Counted from the first letter of the stretch, positions 1 to 9,112 are shown. The stretch is 17,500 bases of DNA from Botryococcus braunii (GCA_002005505.1 KV908337.1:1128381-1145880); one strand, 5' to 3'. The notes: generated by a model not told the origin, from the letters alone. Numbers and translations are program-made.

Positions 1-42
<42 letters not shown>
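1..42. repeat. (CT)n microsatellite, truncated by window edge
   Basis: Uninterrupted CT dinucleotides run from the first base to about position 42 and then pass into a short C-run. The array continues beyond the left edge. Confidence 0.97.
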
Positions 43-45
<3 letters not shown>

Positions 46-48
46 CCC

Positions 49-105
49 CCTAGGCGAAACCTGCATACACTTCTCTCTCTCCTAGGCGAAACCTGCATAC
101 ACTTC
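49..105. repeat. 25-bp direct duplication, period 32
   Basis: The 25 bases at 49-73, beginning CCTAGGCGAAACC, recur exactly at 81-105. They are separated by a short CT stretch. The copies look like a tandem duplication at the edge of the CT array, as expected from replication slippage or unequal exchange. Confidence 0.9.
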
Positions 106-762
106 AGGCCTATCAACTGAGCATTGTAGGACGGTGCCTCTTGTATACAAACTCATACACTTAGGCAGGGTAGGATGGTAAGTCCCCAGTAGGGGTCCCT
201 ATGTGTGAAGGAAAATGGGTCCTCTCTTCAAGCTCTCCGAGTATTCCTCCCCCTTTCTCTGTAGAGCCAAGAAGTAAGTTTGGAGTTCCTAAAGAGGAAA
301 GCGTCCCTTAGGCTGGGGAGAACACATGAGTTACCACTGAGCTCACTGCAGTCCTCGCGCCGGGAGGGATCCCAGCAGCCCGTGCTTATGTGACTGCCCG
401 GCGGGAGTGTGTTGTTTTTCTTTTCACGGGGTTTCACACTGTTACATTGTCTGCAGAGTGACATTGTTCTCCTTGTTTAGTTTGACGTACTTTTCATTGG
501 TTGGTGGTTTTCGTGGCGTTGTACCAGAAACAACGCCCCTTTCTCTGGACTTCGGGAGGTTGTTCCATAGACAACGTCCTACTTTGGTATATGTCCTTTA
601 AGTTTAGGTTACTGGCCAACGGCCTCTCTTGGCTCTGGAAGGATTTCTCCTTAATTGTCTGCAGCCCTCGGTAAACCTCCGTGTGGCATAATCCTCGCCC
701 CTCCCCACTGTATACTCACTTGCTTGTGCTTTCCACGGGTGTGCGTGTATGGGGCAATTCAC
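106..762. other. Non-coding stretch, no supported gene
   Basis: Only short unsupported open frames occur on either strand, with no recognisable domain. The one structure seen is a small hairpin at 515-537, with 8-bp arms GGCGTTGT and ACAACGCC around a 7-nt loop. Confidence 0.5.
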
Positions 763-1116
<354 letters not shown>

Positions 1117-1218
1117 TTTTTAGTTCTTCCATACCCATCACGGTTTCTGAAACCGTGGCCTATTCGGGATTAACACGTGACTATCCGAGCATCGGAGGCC
1201 TGATATTGATGTATTTCG

Positions 1219-1391
1219 TTAAAAGTTGGGGGGGGGGGTGGGGAAACAGAGAGAGATCAAGAAATATAGCAGATAGAGACGGGGAGGATGGACGCAGTTG
1301 ACAGGGCGGGGGGAGGGGAGGAAGAGAGGAAGACACAGGGAGGGGGGGAGAGAGGGAGGGAGGGGAGGGAGGGACGGTGAGAGAGGGGATG
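1219..1391. repeat. G/A-rich purine tract with copy 1 of a short dispersed repeat
   Basis: The stretch is strongly purine-rich, with G-runs and GGGA repeats. Within it, about 1249-1330 is a copy of a sequence also present at 8999-9085. The shared core is 24 identical bases at 1267-1290 beginning TAGCAGATAGAGACGG. Both copies are followed by a GGGCGGGGGGAG motif and purine repeats. Confidence 0.85.
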
Positions 1392-1464
1392 AGATCCAGC
1401 AGAAGCGCTGCTGAATGGGTGGGATTGGTGCTGCCAGATCTGGCTTATGGCGGCCCAGTTTGAG

Positions 1465-2310
1465 ATCCGGCAGAAGCGCCTGGATGCGGTACGTCGGTCT
1501 CCTAGAGACAACGGGGTTTTCGGTATGTTTACTATTAGCAACTCCCGTGAACAAGAAATGTACTTCAGGACAACTCGGGCACTATAGCCGACAACCCTTG
1601 TACTCTCCTTTGGGGATCTCCATAGGGATGCAGTATACTGTCAACACATACTCTCTTGCATCGAGCCTTCTGGGTTCAAATCCATTCAGTGGTAAGAGTG
1701 AAGTATATCAGTGGTCACTCATCCTTTTGTGGACTGGGGCCCTCCGGTATCCATTGCTTGTTTACTCTCGACCACAAGTACTTTGCATATCTAAGCTCGA
1801 TGGACTGCCAGACTGCGAATGTATAGACAAGTGTACTTACTCCTAGTTTATTGCAAAAGTTGGCTCCAAATTGGCTGTATCAGGCTGCACCGGGCCGTGC
1901 CATTTTGGAAATCATTCGCACCCATGCCTGGGGACCACCCATTTGCCAAAGTGGCACTTGTGACTGCGTCTACGACCTTGTCATCCACATGGGCTGGTTT
2001 TGTCTCGAAGATGATACATATACAGTTGATACTTTTCTTACATACATAGTTGATGCCCCCTCCATGAAACCCTTTAAGCTTCAGGCTCTCGACGAGCTGT
2101 TCCATGCACGGCCATATGGCAGGTGATCCATCGTGTCTGTGTCATGACATAAATGTGTGTTATATTACATAGTGCTATTCCTCAATCTTGTCCGTCGACG
2201 TCTGAGACGTCCGAGCATGCTACACGTGCACTGTGTTCTTATCATTGGTCGTTTCATCGCCCTGCTCATGTTTCATGACAAGCGATCTTCTCATGTGTGT
2301 CGCAGCATTC
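1465..2310 (+). repeat. Dispersed repeat, copy A (~850 bp)
   Basis: This segment aligns along its length with 4984-5835. Exact blocks include 37 bases at 1637-1673 (matching 5227-5263) and 24 bases at 1549-1572 (matching 5073-5096). Further similar blocks cover the CTGGCTGCACCGGG-like region, the GATGCCCCCTCCATG segment and the right end near CATCTTCT...GTGTGTCGCAG. Open frames in this copy are not kept in copy B, so the similarity is at DNA level. No terminal inverted repeats or transposase were found. It may be a non-autonomous mobile element or an old segmental duplication. Boundaries are by eye, to about 20 bases. Confidence 0.8.
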
Positions 2311-2454
2311 TGTGTGCACAAGGGGGGAACAACCGTCCAACTTGTTTGAAAGTATACAGGAAGCATATCTTGCGTCAGACTAAGGGAGACACCCCGCACA
2401 TATGGCGGGAATCCCTTCGAAGGCCTTATCAAAAAGCGGTGGACATCTAAGATC

Positions 2455-2496
2455 CATCTATAGATGTATCCTACCTATGACATATGTCATAGGTAG
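2455..2496. repeat. Two adjacent perfect palindromes
   Basis: The first is a 12-bp palindrome at 2455-2466 (arms CATCTA/TAGATG). The second is a 26-bp perfect palindrome with no spacer at 2471-2496; its left arm is CTACCTATGACAT and the right arm is the exact reverse complement. Such sequences can form cruciforms, or hairpins if transcribed. Confidence 0.9.
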
Positions 2497-2809
2497 CTAC
2501 CTTGCCATCTAGAAGCATTGTATCAGCTCTACCCTGCACGGGACACCAAACTTCTCCAAACCAAGGACTTGTTGGACAGGTGCACGCACACGCACCGTGC
2601 GTGTACACCCACACGAGTAAAATTTTCCGTTGTTTCTCCTGTCACGATATTCCTCGCTTATCTTCTTGGATTTTTTTTTCTTACAATCTTCTCCCCAAGC
2701 AATTATACGACACATGGCATGAAGCCACTCTGAGGGCATGAGGTTCTTCGGCATGTCTTTATGTGGGGGCTGTATAGGCCATATGGAACTTTATGAAAGA
2801 CAAAGACTA

Positions 2810-2874
2810 CTGGCATGCTCTACAAGTAAACCACAGAACTACGTAGTTCTGTGTTTACGTGTCGAGCATGCCAG
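2810..2874. repeat. Nested inverted repeat around an 11+11 palindrome
   Basis: Outer arms CTGGCATGCTC (2810-2820) and GAGCATGCCAG (2864-2874) are perfect reverse complements. Inside lies a spacer-less palindrome, CACAGAACTAC (2832-2842) with its exact complement to 2853. It is extended by GTAAA/TTTAC after a single bulged C at 2831. The whole could fold as one long, slightly interrupted stem. It lies about 170-230 bases downstream of the phosphatase stop codon. Confidence 0.9.
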
Positions 2875-2908
2875 TTTTTTTCGAGTTTGTATACAAACTC
2901 GAAAAAAA
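2875..2908. repeat. 34-bp perfect palindrome
   Basis: The left arm TTTTTTTCGAGTTTGTA (2875-2891) is followed at once by its exact 17-base reverse complement (2892-2908). It directly abuts the preceding nested inverted repeat. Just beyond it, another CATGCTC occurs, matching the arm of the neighbouring palindrome. Confidence 0.95.
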
Positions 2909-2947
2909 CATGCTCTCCCTGTATTAAAGCCCTGACATTCTTTTTAG

Positions 2948-2971
2948 TTTATTGCTGGCATTGTGTTTATT
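2948..2971 (-). terminator. Two candidate poly(A) signals for the phosphatase gene
   Basis: On the minus strand AATAAA occurs at 2971-2966 and again at 2953-2948, about 71 and 89 bases after the TGA stop at 3043-3045. The position and strand suit 3' end formation of the phosphatase transcript. The palindrome cluster follows about 40 bases further on. The cleavage site is not visible. Confidence 0.55.
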
Positions 2972-3042
2972 GCCGAGCCTGACGCCACATTATTCTTCTT
3001 GCCAGGGTCAAGTGAACTGACATGTTGTAAGCTGCTGTTTCC

Positions 3043-3932
3043 TCAGAAGTCATCTAACAAAGACTCTAACAAATCCTCGACATCTGCACTTGTGTCACTG
3101 TCTTCTATCCCTGGCTCGAATAGATGTTGCCACAAAGAACCATATCTGGCACGTATGGGTTCAGTAACATCTGGAACGGTCGCTAGAAATTCCAGGAAAG
3201 GGAGAAGTTTCTGAAGTTCATTGTCATCTTGCTTCCCACAGAATACAGGAATAGGGACTGCATTCTCAAGATGCAGAGCAATTGCAGGGAGGCTATCATC
3301 TATAATCACCAGGTTCTGCTGGCCTTTGTGGTCCAAGAGAAACGTCAAGTCTTTAAGATATTCGAACGTCACTGCCTTTCCTGAGCTTCTCTCAAAGGTG
3401 CACGTAGTGGTGTAGATACGAGTGAAGTAGTGCTTTATGTACTTCCTTGACGGATCTATACACTTTTGCATAAGTTTCACGTGATTTATTTTGGCAGCAC
3501 TGAACGCAACCACGTCAAACATGTTGCTGCACTTCGCCAAAAAATCCGGCAGGTGAGGGCGTAGCCACACAAACTCCCTATTGGGTTGACGTCCATAAAC
3601 GAAATGGGGCCTCCCATTGCCTTCAAGCAATGCCGTCACCGCGACTGCATTGAGGCAGACTTCTTCTTCATGAAAGACGAGAGTTTGATCTATGTCTAGC
3701 ACAAGAAGTTTCTTCTTTGGTGAGCTGAACGAAGAAACCCGGGGGTCCTTGCCTAAGTATCCAGGTTTCTTGTCTTCTGGCTTGGCTGCACGGATGGCCC
3801 TAAGAACCAACGAATGTCTGGCAAATGCTTTCCTTATATCATCATGAATTATGTCTGTGACACTGAGGTCTCCTCGAGTGCCTTTTTCCTCCCCCAACTT
3901 TCGCACATGCTCTTCTTGTACTAGTATCTCTT
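3043..3932 (-). CDS. SCP/Dullard-like HAD phosphatase (NIF/FCP1 homology domain), last exon
   Basis: The exon encodes a HAD-family protein phosphatase of the FCP1/SCP type. Numbering from the GTG at 3906, the catalytic DxDxT motif is DIDQT at 71-75 after the strand KLLVL; D71 and D73 would be nucleophile and acid/base. Motif II is VVAFSAA near 132-138 (S136). The conserved lysine is in YLKDL (K185). Motif III is IIDDS at 201-205, followed by NAVPI and LLPFLEFL, which resemble SCP/Dullard proteins more than UBLCP1. Family members dephosphorylate Ser/Thr-phosphoproteins such as the RNA polymerase II CTD or SMADs; the substrate here is unknown. A segment of about 25 residues between motif I and REFVWLRPHL is longer than in compact SCPs, and the C-terminus is acidic (IEDSDTSADVEDLLESLLDDF, about 267-287). 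There is no ATG at the start. The frame opens at an acceptor GGGACAG|AAGAG at 3932, whose phase fits the upstream donor. The stop is TGA. Confidence 0.88.
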
Positions 3933-4445
3933 CTGTCCCACAAAAATTTTATTTTGTCAGGATGGACAAAGCGAATCTCGACACCTGTACAGACATTTTT
4001 TCCGCTATTGCAAAATGTTGAACCAAGGATGCAACGCTACTGAGAACTCGGCCAATGTGAAGCGCCCCCCCCCCCCCTCGGGTGGGTAGGATCCCCAGAG
4101 CCCAGCAAGTGCCCTTTTAAAAACACTTTGGAAAGCCACGAGCCACGAACACGGTTTTCCAAACAAAAGAAAATTGATTTATAATTCATTATAATGAATT
4201 ATAGTAAATAACACTATTCACAACAGATCAACAAGACTACAATCCAATTATTGCATTGCATGAAGAAGAACGCTCGTTGTGTCGGCAATAGCCTGCCTGA
4301 CCAGCTGTACCCCTTTTGTCTTTTATACACCTCAAATTGCAATTGGATCCAATTGGATCCATGGAGTGAGGCAGAAGGCTCAGCCCAAGTGCCCGCATCA
4401 TGGTAATCCCGTTGGAGTCTGCCTCAAACTATTGCGAGGGCTCAC
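3933..4445 (-). other. Intron of the phosphatase gene
   Basis: On the minus strand, donor TTGTAG|GTGAGC lies at 4446/4445 and acceptor GGGACAG| ends at 3933. The donor leaves one codon base (G) and the acceptor side supplies AA, giving an intact GAA Glu codon and an uninterrupted frame. The intron (513 bp) holds a C-run at 4065-4077, a 24-bp perfect palindrome at 4180-4203 (left arm TATAATTCATTA), and a 10-bp tandem duplication AATTGGATCC at 4341-4360. No gene is seen inside it. Confidence 0.7.
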
Positions 4446-4983
4446 CTACAAGCGTGGATTCATCAGCAGGCTCCAGTATGGCTGCTGACCTGAATTCATT
4501 TGAGAGATCATGATCGAGGCTTCGCAACGGCTCAATCTCAAAAGAGACGTCGGTATCAGCCTCTCGTCCGGTTGCCGAGGGGTTCAGCCCCAACGCAGAT
4601 GCTACCTGTCCGTTTCCACTGGTATATTTTAGCTTCTTCACTGAAATCATTGTTATTGAATGCATAAACGGTGTTTCAGGCACCTCGTCAGGTTTTCGCT
4701 CTCCTGATGTGGTCGCAGTTTCCTTTCCCGATTCGCCCATCAAGAAAGACGCTTTTGAACTTGACAAAACCTTGAAATGAACCAGAAATGATTTTTCAGC
4801 CCACTGCGGAGCTACAGCACAGCTTAAGACATTGATGATTTGGCCAGAGACTTTTGCTAGGTTCTGGATCGTGGCCGCCAGCGGACCAGAAGCCACGCTT
4901 CGCGGTTTTCGCAACGGGAAGGTGTTTATCGTTTTCTTACTTGAATTCCATTGTTTCAGAGGACGGGGTGGGTACCCCCCTTT
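4446..4983 (-). CDS. Upstream exon(s) of the phosphatase gene, 5' end uncertain
   Basis: A long minus-strand open frame ends at a strong donor, GTAG|GTGAGC, and joins the catalytic exon in phase. The encoded N-terminal part is low-complexity and hydrophilic, with Ser/Glu/Thr-rich stretches such as GESGKETATTSGERKPDEVP and no recognised domain. In particular no ubiquitin-like fold is apparent. The 5' boundary is unclear. The frame stays open to about 5022, but 4984 onward belongs to the dispersed repeat copy B, so it is probably not original coding sequence. A candidate start is the ATG in ACAATGGAATTC (near 4952), which is followed at once by a donor-like AA|GTAAGA; this could mean a tiny first coding exon. 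Acceptor-like sites such as TGTCTTAAG and TTCATTTCAAG lie further in. Confidence applies to the 3' part. Confidence 0.55.
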
Positions 4984-5835
4984 GGCAGAACTGTCCTGGT
5001 GTGTTCGAAGTCGGGCTCCCACAGATCGCCGGGGGTTTCGCTATGTTCACTATGTTTATTATTAGCAACTCCGAACAAGAAATGTACTTCAGGACATGGC
5101 GGGCACTACCGCAGAACCATTACATCGATCCTCGTTCTATTCAGAATTGAATGTTGTTCAATCCGACACCCCTTGGACTCTCCTCTCGGGACATGGACTC
5201 ATTTGGGAGTCTCCATAGGACTGTACACTGTCAACACATACTCTCTTGCATCGAGCCTTCTGGCTTCACCTGCATTTGCGGACTCCGCCCCTGCGGTATC
5301 CATTGCTGGTTTCCGCTCCAGCACTTTCGAAATCTTACCTCGATGGACTGCTACATTGCAAGGGTATGGACAAGTGTACCCACCCCTAACTCAGTGCTAA
5401 AGTTGAAGCTGGCCCAATATTGGTTATATCTGGCTGCACCGGGCTGTGCCGTTTAAGAAATATTCGCATCCATGCCTAATGGACCATCCGATTGCCAGAT
5501 TGACGTCACAAGTCGACTCTTGTGACTGCGTCTGACTACCTTGTCGCCCATATGGGCTGGCTTTGTCTTGATGACGGTACGTATAGTGGCTTTCCTCAAA
5601 TAGTTGCAACCTCAATTGATGCCCCCTCCATGCAACCCGTTTTGCAACAGGCCATCGACGAGCTACCCCATTCACGGCCATTCATGTCCGTGGCATGACG
5701 TAGTGTTGTACCTCAACTGTGTCCGTCTGAGCGTGCTACAGCACGTTCTAAAAAATCTTAACATCGGTAGTTTCATTGCCCTGCTCATGATAAGCCATCT
5801 TCTTGTGTGTGTCGCAGTCACCCATCTGCGCAGAA
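4984..5835 (+). repeat. Dispersed repeat, copy B (~850 bp)
   Basis: This is the second copy of the repeat at 1465-2310, in the same orientation. It differs by many substitutions and small indels, for example an added CAAGTCGACTC segment near 5507 and an extra ATGGACTCATTTGG near 5202. Its left edge falls at the 5' side of the phosphatase open frame, so the element or duplication forms the upstream flank and perhaps the promoter region of that gene. No transposase, long terminal repeat or target-site duplication could be identified. Confidence 0.8.
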
Positions 5836-5910
5836 ACCTTCGCGTGCAATGAGCCCCCGGGAGGGGGGGCGGGGGTGAGGTGGGCTGTTTACCAGTTTTC
5901 ACGAGTGTGT

Positions 5911-6054
5911 GGATGGCCGCCCAAAAGACGCGGGGCGCTAGCGCGGGGCTCCCCGCCACCTTTTCATTGTGATAATTGTCTCAGAGAAGTGGTTTGCTGA
6001 TGAAAGCATGGCCATCAAATAGACGTGGGGCATAAGTGCGGGGGTTTCACGCCA
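5911..6054 (+). repeat. Two diverged ~50-bp direct repeats, period ~95
   Basis: The segment at 5911-5960 (ATGGCCGCC...AGACGCGGGGCG...CGCCACC) recurs in diverged form at 6006-6054 (ATGGCCATC...AGACGTGGGGCA...CGCCACC). The shared frame of AGACG, GGGGC and a terminal CGCCACC makes a local duplication likely. Confidence 0.65.
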
Positions 6055-6486
6055 CCACTAAGAGAGTATCGCACAGGAGCCGAAGCTGACAACCACCGTT
6101 CCTTTTTTTATGTCTTAAAACTCTGAGAAATTTTTCATTGTAACAGACAATAAAATTTATTTTAAAAAGTAATATAATGCTTATCAAGTTTAACTTTAAT
6201 TTTTAAATCTTCTCGAATTGTACCGTGACGGACCCCGCACGCCAACGATCCCGCCAACTGTCTGCCTTAAGCATCGCCTGTTTCCCATGTGTCTCAGGCG
6301 GCAGCTGCCTGCGGAACATGTGCAGGACCTCTGCGCTGTTGTCCGCTTTGTCATGCATGCGTTGCACACTTTGGCCTGTCTCTTGCACATTGTTAAGTCT
6401 CTTGATTTTTTAAGCGCCAACTGAAAAAAAGGTGAGCCACCTTAAACGGCTTTGGTGAAAAGCTTGAAAAATATTACTTGGGCTTC

Positions 6487-6487
<1 letters not shown>
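6055..6487. other. Non-coding stretch, partly AT-rich
   Basis: The part from about 6100 to 6215 is AT-rich with runs of T and A. Short open frames on both strands between 6196 and 6424 overlap each other and show no domain. No gene is supported. Confidence 0.4.

Positions 6488-6519
<32 letters not shown>
6488..6519. repeat. Poly(T) tract, 32 T
   Basis: There are thirty-two consecutive T on the + strand, which is poly(A) on the minus strand. It could mark the tail of a retroposed minus-strand sequence, but no target-site duplication or source gene was recognised, so it is best treated as a simple repeat. Confidence 0.95.
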
Positions 6520-6520
<1 letters not shown>

Positions 6521-6556
6521 GTTAAAGTAATTTCAAGGGTTATTGCTGCTCAAGAC

Positions 6557-6656
6557 AGCATGGCCTCTTGCTGTTGCAGAGAGCATGGCCTCTTGCTATC
6601 TGAGAAAGCATGGCCTCCTTGCTGTTTCAAAAAGCATGGCCTCCGTGGGATTTGCT
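6557..6656 (+). repeat. Minisatellite, 4 copies of a 25-26 bp unit
   Basis: Units begin AGCATGGCCTC at 6557, 6582, 6607 and 6633. They follow the pattern AGCATGGCCTCTTGCTGTT with diverging ends. The 25-26 bp spacing does not hold one reading frame, arguing against a protein repeat. Confidence 0.85.
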
Positions 6657-7190
6657 CCATCTCATCAGCCTCCAGTAAGTGGACTGTTCTTATCTTTTGT
6701 TACCAAACTGGACGAAAAAGGTCGAGCCAGAGCCAGACTCAGCCCATAACACCAGTGTTCATGCTACCAGAGCTATCACACGGCAGCGGCATTATTTCCC
6801 CCACAAAGCAACCCACTGCAACAGCAGTTATGAAACTGACTCTCCATAGGGAAAAAACGTTTATCCAATTTCATCTTCTTGAGGGATCTTCTTCTCCTGC
6901 TCCTCGTTCAGCGCTTTGCCCACCCTGCCCACTTGTTCAAGCTCCAACCTGTTTAAATTACCTTCGGGAGCGAAGGGGGTATCGGAATCCTGCCTTGGCT
7001 GCTTAACTAGCTAAAGTCTGTGTTGCATTGGCTGGTCGCCTTGCTTCCCCTGTTTGACGACGGTTTAATTCCACAGTGTCCTCCCGCTTCCTTCCCCAAA
7101 CGCTGCTGCAGTACTATGTCATGTGCCCTCAACAGGGACCGAAGCTTCTCCTACAGGATGTGGTGAGGGGGCCCCCCTGCACAGGCAGGC
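6657..7190. other. Non-coding stretch, no supported gene
   Basis: A + strand open frame spanning the poly(T) and minisatellite runs to 7006 but has no domain and begins in repeats. No other feature is supported here. Confidence 0.4.
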
Positions 7191-7216
7191 ACACATGTGT
7201 CCATGCGTACACCCAC

Positions 7217-7248
7217 GCACGCACATGCGCGCGCGCGCACACACACAT

Positions 7249-7330
<82 letters not shown>
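7217..7330. repeat. (GC)n/(AC)n microsatellite
   Basis: A short (GC)6 block at about 7227-7238 leads into a nearly pure (AC)n array from about 7250 to 7329. Alternating purine-pyrimidine DNA of this kind favours Z-DNA. Confidence 0.96.
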
Positions 7331-7359
7331 TAGTGGGGGGGGGGCGTTGGGGATGGGGG

Positions 7360-7487
<128 letters not shown>

Positions 7488-7610
7488 ACACAACAGACAC
7501 AGGCGGACGCACGTGCGCATGCACACAGAGCGATAACACAGACACACACATGTATTACTACAAATTTTACCAATGAACTTGTACACGTGTGCACGCACAG
7601 GAACGCATGT

Positions 7611-7790
7611 TCACATGTGTTGAGTAAGAGAGAAGGTGAGATTCCTGCCAGGGCGCAAAGGCGTGCATAGCACTAATAACCGAGTCACAATTTCTTCTGC
7701 AAGGAAATGTTCATGAAGACAAGCTGTGCATACAGTCTTGCCCTTGCACTCGCAGCATGAACAGGGGGAGCCGACTCGCAAGATGAATGC
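7611..7790 (-). CDS. Candidate Cys/His-rich exon
   Basis: From the acceptor-like AATAG| at 7792-7791 a minus-strand frame stays open to TGA at 7613-7611. It includes the Cys-rich stretch CSCCECKGKTVCTACLHEHF followed by LAEEIVTR. The C-x2-C and C-x2-C-x2-H-x-H spacing resembles small zinc-binding folds (B-box or RING-like), but it matches no family exactly. It lies downstream of the BTB-type exons on the same strand and could be a 3' exon of that gene or a separate gene. There is no start codon, and neither splice partner is established. The reading is based on motif appearance only and could be chance. Confidence 0.25.
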   Translation of the reverse strand, partial: AFILRVGSPCSCCECKGKTVCTACLHEHFLAEEIVTRLLVLCTPLRPGRNLTFSLTQHM

Positions 7791-8013
7791 CTATTGGGTG
7801 GGCAACCCCAGCATTGATCTGTCGTCGTAGAGACATGCTTTGGCAAGGGTAAAGCCAAGGAAGGGGGATGTTGTTGACGCTATCCAGTCGAACATCTTGC
7901 AAGTTGATGCGATATGCTGCAAATTCGTCCTCATCCCATTCAGCCCTTTTGAATTTCCCTTTATCCTCCCAACAATCTCGCGTTGGTGGGGCAAGCCCAA
8001 ACAGACCAGTCAT
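7711..8013 (-). CDS. Candidate exon region with WDEDEF...INLQDV reading
   Basis: One minus-strand frame reads AEWDEDEFAAYRINLQDV followed by RLDSVNNIPLP. This weakly resembles the better-supported exon at 15301-15440, which reads GWDLNIIRASFQIGLQDV. If the two loci are paralogues this would be the matching exon. A competing frame is also open to 7791. An acceptor-like TTTGCAG falls at 7917, inside the resemblance, which counts against it. I treat it as a possible exon with unclear frame. Confidence 0.22.
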   Translation of the reverse strand: MTGLFGLAPPTRDCWEDKGKFKRAEWDEDEFAAYRINLQDVRLDSVNNIPLPWLYPCQSMSLRRQINAGVAHPIGIHLASRLPLFMLRVQGQDCMHSLSS

Positions 8014-8247
8014 GCTTGCTCATGTTCACAAGGATAAAGAAGCATTCAAATCCCAAAGGCCGTTGGGCGATTGAAACTCATAAGAGATTGCGTGACAGAC
8101 TATCTGTTCTATGTACCTCTACAAGGAACTCTACAAGGAAAGGCATGTACATGTAACCCCCCGGCTCGCAAGATTTGAATGCTATCAACATTGAAAAATT
8201 ACCAGAAAGAAGTACATTGGAAGACTGGATGTGTTCAACAGGAGGAC

Positions 8248-8392
8248 TTAAGAACCACAGCGCAAAGCCTCAGAACCAGGAATTCGCGTGTAAATACCCC
8301 TGGGGTAGAACATGTCATCAATCAACATCATTGCGCCCATACAGACGCTGTTAACAGCAACCCTTTCCGACTCTCCATCTGGAAGCTTGACA
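8248..8392 (-). CDS. Candidate exon, unrecognised
   Basis: After a pyrimidine-rich acceptor-like CCCTTGTGCAAG| at 8393, the minus strand reads VKLPDGESERVAVNSVCMG and continues to a stop at 8248. The composition looks protein-like and the acceptor is reasonable, but no domain is recognised. The + strand is also open here, so chance cannot be excluded. Confidence 0.22.
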
Positions 8393-8625
8393 CTTGCACA
8401 AGGGAGGCAGCCACCAGTCGTTTCAGTGGACCACACAAGAACCAAAAGCAAGAAAACGGGGTTCCGCTGGAATTACTCATGACGGCTTAGGCAACAAAGC
8501 AAGAAAGCCGGGTTTCCGATGAAACTATTTATAATCACTCGACCGAAACTCTCGAACCCAAATGCCAATCTCAACACCCTCGTCACGCCACACACAACTA
8601 GGATCAACTTTTGTCTTCATTGACG

Positions 8626-8822
8626 TCACGCATATATCCCAGGAGTCTGACTCCAAGAGAAGCCATGCGCTTCCCCTAGTTCAGCGAAAAGCAAAGGGCC
8701 CTGCAGAGGTGTCCCCTCATTGATTGTGAGTGAGCAGCCCCACAAGTCAATTTGCAGGATATGCACGTCACTTTGACAGAGGGGACATTGGCCCTGTACG
8801 TGTAGGCGTGAGCTCTCACATT
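8626..8822 (-). CDS. Candidate exon with CPLC zinc-ligand motif
   Basis: An acceptor-like CAGTGCAG| at 8823 opens a minus-strand frame that runs 64 codons to TGA at 8628-8626. It contains CESSRLHVQGQCPLCQSDVH, which resembles the second half of a RING finger (C ... C-P-L-C). The first half would have to come from an upstream exon. A possible but weak partner is the CRTC reading near 9545-9556. No clear donor is visible. It sits within the stretch following the BTB exons on the same strand. A RING segment is inferred only from the CPLC motif. Confidence 0.25.
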
Positions 8823-8998
8823 CTGCACTGATTACTATCCGATGCTATGACCTTGAGCAAAGGAATGCGAAAAGAAGAATGTGAAGACAAGGAAGGAAGG
8901 AAGGACGGAAGACCAAGACCCAACGCGATAATGCATTCCTAAACCACAAAGAAGGAATGAAGACCAGTAAACAAAAACAAAAGGGAGGGGGGACACAG

Positions 8999-9085
8999 AG
9001 AGAGAGAGATGAAGAAAGATAGCAGATAGAGACGGGGAGGATGTACGCAAGGGACGGGGCGGGGGGAGAGGGAGACAGAGGAGGG
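8999..9085 (+). repeat. Short dispersed repeat, copy 2
   Basis: This matches 1249-1330: the same 24-base core at 9020-9043, then an ACGCA block and GGGCGGGGGGAG. The flanks are purine-rich in both places, and a long dinucleotide array lies nearby in each case. Confidence 0.85.
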
Positions 9086-9112
9086 AAAGGGGGGCGGGGG
9101 TAGGGAGAGAGA

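Noticed and set aside
1673..1683. GGTTCAAATCC, identical in style to a tRNA T-loop / B-box
   Set aside because: No acceptor stem, anticodon arm or A-box is found at the right distance, and copy B lacks the motif.
1415..2126. Plus-strand open frames of 143 and 91 codons in repeat copy A
   Set aside because: The corresponding frames are broken in copy B while the DNA aligns, so there is no sign of protein-level conservation.
3043..5022. Assignment of the phosphatase as UBLCP1
   Set aside because: No ubiquitin-like N-terminal domain is seen, and the C-terminal NAVPI/LLPFLEFL pattern is closer to SCP/Dullard.
6452..7006. 184-codon plus-strand frame
   Set aside because: It begins in the T32 tract (poly-Phe), crosses a 25-bp minisatellite and shows no domain.
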